From Opitutia bacterium (lineage in GTDB: Bacteria > Verrucomicrobiota > Verrucomicrobiae > Opitutales > UBA953), in assembly GCA_947488485.1 (NCBI GenBank), contig CANKZO010000061.1, positions 1 through 11,174 of the forward strand: a stretch of 11,174 bases of DNA. The letters run 5' to 3'. Made by a program: the position numbers and the translations under genes. This document shows, one piece after another, positions 5,567 to 11,174 of the stretch. Position 1 is the first letter of the stretch. Each line of letters begins with the position of its first letter. The notes under the pieces are model-generated. The model saw only the letters and a list, made by a program, of their open reading frames with translations, made no database searches and was not told the DNA's origin.

Positions 5567-7900
5567 ATGTACCGCACCTTCCTCCTACTGCTGGCTTCTT
5601 GCCTGAGCCTAGCCGCGCTTGATCAGCCGACGCTCGACCTCTCCCTAGAGCCACCGACCCTGAATACCAACCCGGGCCCGGAATACGACGCGGCGAATCG
5701 ACCGGGCAATATGATCATCGGCCTCGATCGCACGCCGAAGGGGCGTCTCTGGGCCGCGTGGATCGGCAACGGCGACAGCGCCAACGGCTTCCTGATGCTA
5801 TCTTCCTCCGACAACGGCGGTAAAAGCTGGTCGAAGACCCGACTGGTCATCGATCCGACCGACCTACCGGGCAAACCCAACCGCCGCACGCTCGTCGGCA
5901 ACCTCTGGACCGACCCGCAAGGCCGTCTGTGGTGCTTCTTCGATCAGAGCCTCGGCATGTTCGACGGACGCGCAGGCGACTGGGTCACGCGCTGCGATAA
6001 CCCCGATGACGCGAACCCGACCTGGTCGGCGCCGGTACGCATCGCCGACGGCTGCACGCTCAACAAACCGACGGTCCTCGCCAACGGCGACTGGCTCCTG
6101 CCTGTCTCGCTCTGGACTCGCAATCAGATCAACCCCTGGAACCGAGACTTTCCTGACGTGGCGACTTTCCGCAACCACCACCGCGACCTCGACGCCATCC
6201 GCATGGCCAACGTCTACGCCTCCTCCGACCAAGGTAAGACCTGGACCCGCCGCGGCGGCGTCACCTTCCCGGGCACCGACTTCGATGAGCACATGATCGT
6301 CGAACGAAAGGACGGCTCGCTCTGGATGCTGGCCCGCGCTGGCAAAGGTATCAGTGAATCCACTTCGGCCGACGGTGGCCGCACCTGGAGCACGCCCATG
6401 GATTCGCCGATCAAGAACCCCAAGGCCCGGTTCTTCATTCGTCGGCTCGCCTCCGGCAACCTGCTGCTGGTGAAGAACGGCCCGATCGACGTCCAGCTCC
6501 CCCGTCGCTCCAGCCTGAGCGCCTTCCTCTCAAAAGATGACGGCAAGACCTGGGGACCAGGACTCCTACTCGACGACCGCGCCTCAGTCTCCTATCCCGA
6601 CGGCTTCCAAGCGCCCGACGGCTCGATCCACATCCTCTACGATTGGAACCGCCACACCGACGCCGAGATCTTGCTCACGAAGTTCACGGAAGAGGACATC
6701 GTCAAGCAGACCAAGGTCACCCGCTCGCTCGTGAACAAAGCGACCAAGACGCCGCACCCGGAACTCGGCGGCCACGGCGTCCGTGCTGACGCCAAGTGGA
6801 CAGCCCAAGGTCTCATCGATGCCAAGCAAGACCGAACCAGCATCCCGTACGAAGGCTACACGCCCAACCGGATGGTCTGCGACACGACCCTCCGCCTGAT
6901 GCCCGACGGTTCCTGGATTTACTTCATGCTGGCCGGCGGCGACACCGAACCCTCCCCGCTGAACTATACCGCCATCACCCGCAGCACCGACGAAGGCCGG
7001 ACGTGGTCGCCGCTCGCGACATTCGACGTCGGTTTCCCGCGCGAAGGCGAGACCATCGGCCAAGGTCCGACCGAGGTCCTCGTCCGCGGCGGCCGTGCGA
7101 CGCTCTTCTTCTCGACCCACTCGAAACACTGGGCCAATGACTTCCGCTCCTGGTATCTGACGAGCGACGACTCCTTCAAGACGTGGAGCAAGCCCACCGC
7201 CCTGCCTGGTCGCCTGAAGGAACGCACATTCATCCGCCCTTCCATCGTCACCAAGGACGGCCGTATCCTGATGCCCTTCCAACACTACGTCGGTCCGGAT
7301 TCCGAAAAGGACAAGGCTCCGCTCGACCGCGCATTCACCAACCCACGCAATGGCGTGCTGATGAGCGGGGACGGCGGCAAGACCTGGAGCGAGCACGGTA
7401 ACGTGCGCCTCACGCCCAACGACAAATACTTCGGCTGGGCCGAACCGACCATCCATGAACGCGCCGACGGCTCGATCCTGATGTATATCCGCGCCGATGG
7501 CCTCGGTGGCGTGCTCTATCAGGCGACCTCCCGGGACGGCGGTCGCACGTGGCCCGAATTCGCTTCGGTCACCGACATCCCCAATCCCGGCAGCAAGGCC
7601 ACCCTCTTCCCGCTCGGCGGCCAGGCTGTCGCCTTACTGCACAACAATAACTCCAAACGTCGTGCTCCGCTTTCCCTCTGGATCAGCTTCGACGACGGCA
7701 AGACCTGGCCCTACCAGCGCGTGCTCGTGCCCGAGGCCGGCCCCGACCCGCAATATCCCGGCAAGCACATGAAGGGGTCGATCAATTATCCGGACGGCTT
7801 CGTCAGCGCCGACAAGCAGTGGCTGCACTTCGCCTACGACGACGCCCGCCACCGGGCCGTGCATTACAGCGCGAAGCTACCGCCGCTGCCCGCCAAGTAA
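5567..7900 (+). CDS. Exported tandem sialidase-fold (BNR/Asp-box) protein
   Basis: A 777-residue protein. The ATG at 5567 gives the signal MYRTFLLLLASCLSLAA; an upstream in-frame GTG-type start overlaps the preceding gene and is rejected. LASC (9-12) could be a lipobox, so it may be a lipoprotein rather than free. Nine Asp-boxes (S-x-D-x-G-x-x-W type) are visible, at 79-88, 219-226, 265-274, 322-329, 473-480, 532-540, 600-607, 654-662 and 707-714. They show two six-bladed beta-propellers, roughly residues 25-385 and 400-777. The halves are clear duplicates: DEHMIVERKDGSLWMLARAG (240-259) aligns with AEPTIHERADGSILMYIRAD (625-644), and YPDGF occurs at 343 and 741. The family includes exo-alpha-sialidases (GH33-like, BNR_2), but I do not find a canonical F/Y-R-I-P motif, so sialic acid specificity is unproven. 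It follows the etherase gene by 7 nt, in the same operon. Confidence 0.9.
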   Translation: MYRTFLLLLASCLSLAALDQPTLDLSLEPPTLNTNPGPEYDAANRPGNMIIGLDRTPKGRLWAAWIGNGDSANGFLMLSSSDNGGKSWSKTRLVIDPTDLPGKPNRRTLVGNLWTDPQGRLWCFFDQSLGMFDGRAGDWVTRCDNPDDANPTWSAPVRIADGCTLNKPTVLANGDWLLPVSLWTRNQINPWNRDFPDVATFRNHHRDLDAIRMANVYASSDQGKTWTRRGGVTFPGTDFDEHMIVERKDGSLWMLARAGKGISESTSADGGRTWSTPMDSPIKNPKARFFIRRLASGNLLLVKNGPIDVQLPRRSSLSAFLSKDDGKTWGPGLLLDDRASVSYPDGFQAPDGSIHILYDWNRHTDAEILLTKFTEEDIVKQTKVTRSLVNKATKTPHPELGGHGVRADAKWTAQGLIDAKQDRTSIPYEGYTPNRMVCDTTLRLMPDGSWIYFMLAGGDTEPSPLNYTAITRSTDEGRTWSPLATFDVGFPREGETIGQGPTEVLVRGGRATLFFSTHSKHWANDFRSWYLTSDDSFKTWSKPTALPGRLKERTFIRPSIVTKDGRILMPFQHYVGPDSEKDKAPLDRAFTNPRNGVLMSGDGGKTWSEHGNVRLTPNDKYFGWAEPTIHERADGSILMYIRADGLGGVLYQATSRDGGRTWPEFASVTDIPNPGSKATLFPLGGQAVALLHNNNSKRRAPLSLWISFDDGKTWPYQRVLVPEAGPDPQYPGKHMKGSINYPDGFVSADKQWLHFAYDDARHRAVHYSAKLPPLPAK

Positions 7901-7924
7901 GCAGCCGGCAAAAGGCAGATTAAG

Positions 7925-7952
7925 TTGGCAAAGCAGGGCCGAGGGCTAAGTT
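7925..7952 (+). promoter_or_regulatory. Weak sigma70-like promoter candidate
   Basis: In the 68-nt gap before the FAD oxidoreductase gene, TTGGCA (7925-7930, 5/6 to the -35 consensus) is followed after 16 nt by TAAGTT (7947-7952, 3/6 to the -10 consensus). TAAGTTG also occurs twice, at 7921-7927 and 7947-7953. The -10 match is poor and the spacing slightly short, so this is only a candidate. If real, the leader would be about 10 nt. No terminator hairpin with a T-run is seen in this gap. Confidence 0.25.
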
Positions 7953-7968
7953 GCACTCTTCCCCGCCC

Positions 7969-10029
7969 ATGCGCCTCCTCCTCGCCTTAGGGCTCCTGCT
8001 GCTCGCCCGTCCCGCCCAGGCCGCGGAGGCCGATGTCATTGTCTACGGCGCCACCCCGGGAGGTTTCTGCGCGGCGATCGCCGCCGCCCGCGAAGGCGCC
8101 AAGGTCGTGCTCCTCGAACCCACCGCCCACGTCGGCGGAGTCAACACCGGCGGCCTGAGCTTCAGCGATTCCAACCAGACCGTCAGGTCCACCCTGCTGG
8201 GTCTATTCGAGGAATGGCACCAGCGCGTCGCCGCCGATTATGCCGCCCGCGGCGTGAAGCTGCCTTACGACGTCGCGGTGAAGGACAACTCCGTCTGGAC
8301 CTACGAACCGCACGTCGCCGCCCGCGTGACGGACGCGATGCTCAAGGAAGCCGGCGTGAGCGTGCTGACGAAACAGACCTTGGAAGGCGTCGAGAAAGCT
8401 GGCGCCCGGATCGTCGGCCTGCGGACGTCCGGCGGCATGCACACCGCGAAAGTCTTCATCGATGCCACGTATGAGGGCGACCTGATGGCCCGCGCCGGCG
8501 TGGTCTGGCACCTCGGTCGAGAGAGCCGCGACGAATACGGCGAATCGTTCGCGGGCCGCCAATACCCGAAGGAGAAGATGGCCATCAATGGTTTCGATGC
8601 CAACGGCCTGCCGCTGCCATTCATCACGTCCGTCCGCCCGGGCGACGACCAAGCCGGCGAAGAGACCGTCATGGTCTACAGCTTCCGGCTCTGCCTGACC
8701 AAGAACCCTGCGAACCGCGTACCGTTCCCGGAACCGCAGACCTACGACCCGGCACGCTTCGAACTGATCCGCCGGTATTTCCAGAAATACCCAAACGCGC
8801 CGCTGCCCTGGGATCTTTACCCCCTGCCGGGAGACAAGTTCGACGCCAACAACGGCATCGGGAAGATGTTCTCGATGGGACTCGTCGGCGAAGCCAACGG
8901 CTGGTGCGCCTCCGATCCCGCCGGCCGCGCCAAGCTCTGGGAGAAGCATAAGCAGTATACCCTGGAGTTCTACAAGTTCCTCACGACCGACCCGGCCGTC
9001 CCGGCGAAGATCCGCGCGACGATGGCCGAGCTCGGCCTTTGCCGAGATGAATTCCCGGAGACGCAACATTGGTCGCCGCAACTCTACGTCCGCGAGGGTC
9101 GACGCATGGACGGACGAATGATCCTGACCCAGAACGACGTGCTCAAAGACGCCCAGAAGGAAGACCCAATCGCGATCTCGTCCTTCCCGATCGATTCGCA
9201 TGACTGCCGTCGCCTCGCCCTGCCCGACGGCGTCATCAACGAAGGCACCATCTTCCCCGTACGCATGCCGGGGCGCCGCCACGGCTACGCCTACCACATT
9301 CCGTATCGCGCCATCACGCCTTCGGCATCGGAGTGTTCCAACCTGCTCGTCCCTGTCGCGCTCTCGGCTACGCACGTCGCGTATTCATCCGTCCGCGTCG
9401 AACCGACCTGGATGGCCATCGGCCAAGGCGCTGGTGTCGCCGCCGCCCTCTCCGCCAAGGCCGGCGTCACCGTCCAAGCCCTCGACTACCCCACGCTCCG
9501 TACCCGCCTGCTCGCCCAGAAGGTCGTCCTCGAACTCCCCGTGCTGCCGCCGGTCGGCAAGGTCGCCCGCTCCTCCGGCCCAGTCTCGATCGACTCGAAG
9601 TCCCTACCGGGGCTGATCCTCGACGACGCGCAGGCCGAACTCTCGGGCGACTGGGAACGCTCCACGAACTTCAAGCCGCACGTCGGCACGGGCTACCTGC
9701 ACGACGAACAGCGCTCGGATGGTAAGTCGCGCGCGGTGTTCCGCTTCAAGGGACCGGCCGACGGCGAATTCGCCCTGCGCATGGCCTACTCCGCCCACGA
9801 GACACGGACGACGCGCCTTCCGGTCACGATCGTCGGCGGCGGCACGGAGCAGAGCTTTACCGTCGACCAGACCCAGCCCCTCCCCGCCGGTGAGGCCTTC
9901 CGCGAAGTTGGTCGCATCCGCCTCCGTCAGGGCATGGACTATACGCTCACCGTCGCCAACGAGGACACCAAAGGCTTCGTGATCCTCGACGCCTTCCAGT
10001 TGCTCCCGGTCGTCGCACCGGCAAAGTAA
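7969..10029 (+). CDS. Exported FAD-dependent oxidoreductase with golvesin-like C-terminal domain
   Basis: A 686-residue protein starting at the ATG 7969. An in-frame TTG at 7951 would add six residues (MHSSPP) before the signal peptide and is less likely. MRLLLALGLLLLARPAQA is a Sec signal cleaved before AEA. Residues 21-50 form the Rossmann FAD/NAD motif, ADVIVYGATPGGFCAAIAAA with acidic Glu50 at the end of beta-2. HVGGVNTGGLS (54-64), LYVREGRRMDG (around 375-379) and GQGAGVAAALS (485-495) follow, as in the FAD_oxidored family common in Planctomycetes and Verrucomicrobia. Residues ~550-686 resemble the golvesin C-terminal/xanthan-lyase-associated beta domain (FRFKGPADGEFALRMAYSAH, FTVDQTQPL, GFVILDAFQLL), a likely carbohydrate- or surface-binding module. 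Substrate is unknown; sugar or polyol oxidation is plausible. The stop is 4 nt before the next start, implying co-transcription with the lipoprotein gene. Cofactor loading is a puzzle, since the signal lacks a twin arginine. Confidence 0.9.
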   Translation: MRLLLALGLLLLARPAQAAEADVIVYGATPGGFCAAIAAAREGAKVVLLEPTAHVGGVNTGGLSFSDSNQTVRSTLLGLFEEWHQRVAADYAARGVKLPYDVAVKDNSVWTYEPHVAARVTDAMLKEAGVSVLTKQTLEGVEKAGARIVGLRTSGGMHTAKVFIDATYEGDLMARAGVVWHLGRESRDEYGESFAGRQYPKEKMAINGFDANGLPLPFITSVRPGDDQAGEETVMVYSFRLCLTKNPANRVPFPEPQTYDPARFELIRRYFQKYPNAPLPWDLYPLPGDKFDANNGIGKMFSMGLVGEANGWCASDPAGRAKLWEKHKQYTLEFYKFLTTDPAVPAKIRATMAELGLCRDEFPETQHWSPQLYVREGRRMDGRMILTQNDVLKDAQKEDPIAISSFPIDSHDCRRLALPDGVINEGTIFPVRMPGRRHGYAYHIPYRAITPSASECSNLLVPVALSATHVAYSSVRVEPTWMAIGQGAGVAAALSAKAGVTVQALDYPTLRTRLLAQKVVLELPVLPPVGKVARSSGPVSIDSKSLPGLILDDAQAELSGDWERSTNFKPHVGTGYLHDEQRSDGKSRAVFRFKGPADGEFALRMAYSAHETRTTRLPVTIVGGGTEQSFTVDQTQPLPAGEAFREVGRIRLRQGMDYTLTVANEDTKGFVILDAFQLLPVVAPAK

Positions 10030-10033
10030 CCCC

Positions 10034-11174
10034 ATGAAGACCCGCCTGCTTCTCTGCCTTACCGCCCTGCTCGTGGGCTGCTCCACGCCCAAGGAAGAGC
10101 CTAAGCCGTCCGCCTCGCTGCTCCCGGTCGGCTGGGACGCCAAGGCCGCGGGCGACAAGATCATGGCCGGCCTCTTCAAGGTCACCGGCCCGGAGGTCAA
10201 AGGTGCGCACGACGCCCATTTCACGATCGTCGGAGACCGCGCCTACGTCGTGACCGAAGTCAACGACCGCCAGGCCGGCGAGGCCGCCCAGTGGCCCTTC
10301 GTCTACGCGACGCTCTCCATCGTCGACCTGCGCAATGAGCGCCTGCTCGACGTGATGACCCTCGCCCGCTCCGAACAGGCCTTCGCTAATGAGACGCTGC
10401 CCGTCGGCGCCTGCTTCGTGCCCCGAATCAAGCAGATTGCCCCGAAGACCCTCCGATGCTGGTTCGCCAGCGAACAACCCGGCAAGCGTCAGTCCCAGAC
10501 TTACTATCGCGACTTCGACCTCGGAACGCTGACGTTCGAGCGCGAGATCCATCGCATGAAGCTGCGCACGAGCGACGGCGTCTTCGACCTGCAGCCACAA
10601 TATCTGCACGCCGACGCCACCAAGCAGGGCTTCAAGCGCAAGCCGGTCGACGCCGGGCTCTACCTGTTCGACAACTTCAAGGAATTCGACGGACGCACCT
10701 ACATCGCGATCAACAACTACATTGGCGCCCAGCAGGCGCTCTGCGCTCTGAACGCCGAAGCGGACACCCTCGAAGTCGTCGGCCACTTCAACGGCCCCGG
10801 CGGCCCGGCCCTGACCGAGCCCGCGGTCAATCGTCTGCCCAACGGCACCTGGCTGGCCATCTGCCGCCAGGAGAACGGCGACCACAACTACTGGTTCTGC
10901 GAAAGTCAGGATGGCCGGACCTGGACGACCGGGGGCGAGAAGCCCTTCGTCAAGCTAGGCGCCGGCTCCAAGCCGACGTTCGATAAGTTCAACGGCACCT
11001 ACTACCTCGGGTGGCAGGAGCTCACCCGGATCGACGGCGTCAGCCGGAGCGTCTTCAATGTCGACGTCTCCAAGGACGGCCTCAGCTGGGAGCGTAAATA
11101 CCGCTTCGAGAGCACCAAATCCTTTCAATACCCCACCTTCGTCGAGGACAGGGGGGCTATCTGGCTGGTCGTGA
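10034..11174 (+). CDS. Sialidase-fold lipoprotein (3' partial)
   Basis: An open frame from ATG 10034 runs to the window edge without a stop: 380 whole codons are visible and the C-terminus is missing. MKTRLLLCLTALLVGC is a lipoprotein signal with lipobox LVGC, so Cys16 would be lipidated and the protein membrane-anchored. It is followed by a Lys/Glu/Pro/Ser linker (STPKEEPKPSAS). The body is beta-rich, with repeated short strands typical of a beta-propeller and Asp-box-like turns SQDGRTW (291-297) and SKDGLSW (346-352). A NRLPNGTWLAICRQ segment resembles the corresponding blade of BNR/sialidase-superfamily proteins. It lacks the closely repeated Asp-boxes of the 5567-7900 product and is not a close copy of it. 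Sialidase-superfamily membership is likely; enzymatic activity is not established. It starts 4 nt after the oxidoreductase stop, with only CCCC between, and no Shine-Dalgarno sequence, so translational coupling is plausible. Confidence 0.83.
   Translation, partial: MKTRLLLCLTALLVGCSTPKEEPKPSASLLPVGWDAKAAGDKIMAGLFKVTGPEVKGAHDAHFTIVGDRAYVVTEVNDRQAGEAAQWPFVYATLSIVDLRNERLLDVMTLARSEQAFANETLPVGACFVPRIKQIAPKTLRCWFASEQPGKRQSQTYYRDFDLGTLTFEREIHRMKLRTSDGVFDLQPQYLHADATKQGFKRKPVDAGLYLFDNFKEFDGRTYIAINNYIGAQQALCALNAEADTLEVVGHFNGPGGPALTEPAVNRLPNGTWLAICRQENGDHNYWFCESQDGRTWTTGGEKPFVKLGAGSKPTFDKFNGTYYLGWQELTRIDGVSRSVFNVDVSKDGLSWERKYRFESTKSFQYPTFVEDRGAIWLVV

Noticed and set aside
8203..9375. 390-residue minus-strand open frame opposite the FAD oxidoreductase
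   Set aside because: Low-complexity antisense shadow of a well-supported gene.
9947..10885. 312-residue minus-strand open frame and plus-strand frame 10456-10986
   Set aside because: Both overlap the sialidase-fold lipoprotein frame starting at 10034, which has a lipobox signal and Asp-box motifs; the alternatives have none.
5567..11174. Complete sialic acid utilisation (nan) locus
   Set aside because: Only sialidase-fold proteins are present; no NanA, NanK, NanE or transporter is visible, and the cytoplasmic enzyme is MurQ-type.

Overview
This is a GC-rich, all-forward-strand window dominated by exported, glycan-related proteins. The family mix is a Tat-exported DUF1501 protein, a right-handed beta-helix protein, a DUF1080-like protein, BNR/Asp-box sialidase-fold proteins, and a secreted FAD oxidoreductase with a golvesin-like C-terminus. 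That mix is typical of the Planctomycetota-Verrucomicrobiota group. I favour Verrucomicrobiota, but this is inference from gene content; no marker gene is present.

Layout. (1) Positions 1-1424: the 3' part of a DUF1501 gene, cut by the window edge inside its Tat signal peptide. (2) 1425-1675: a repeat-filled spacer. (3) 1676-2731: an exported parallel beta-helix protein. (4) 2732-3011: a second spacer that is a near-copy of the first (a 112-bp core differs at 2 bases). (5) 3012-7900: a compact run of three genes with 4- and 7-nt gaps. It encodes an exported DUF1080/LamG-like protein, a cytoplasmic fusion of a BadF/NagK-type amino-sugar kinase with a MurQ-type MurNAc-6-phosphate etherase, and an exported tandem sialidase-fold protein. 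(6) 7901-7968: a short gap with a weak promoter candidate. (7) 7969-10029: an exported FAD oxidoreductase. (8) 10034 to the window end: a sialidase-fold lipoprotein, truncated by the edge.

How the genes may work together (inference): the exported proteins would bind or trim glycans outside the cytoplasm. The kinase-etherase fusion would then turn an imported amino sugar (MurNAc) into GlcNAc-6-phosphate and D-lactate in one polypeptide. No transporter, lyase, NagA/NagB or regulator is visible, so the pathway is incomplete here.

The most unusual DNA is in the two spacers. Each holds three 26-nt modules made of a GGTAGGG-type head followed by a short palindrome of differing sequence. Two of the three face each other as an inverted pair. 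This matches the architecture of REP/REPIN elements, which carry a GTAG tetranucleotide beside a hairpin and are mobilised by RAYT transposases. Each spacer also has a 4 x 7-bp tandem repeat, and the second has 19-bp inverted repeats around the core.
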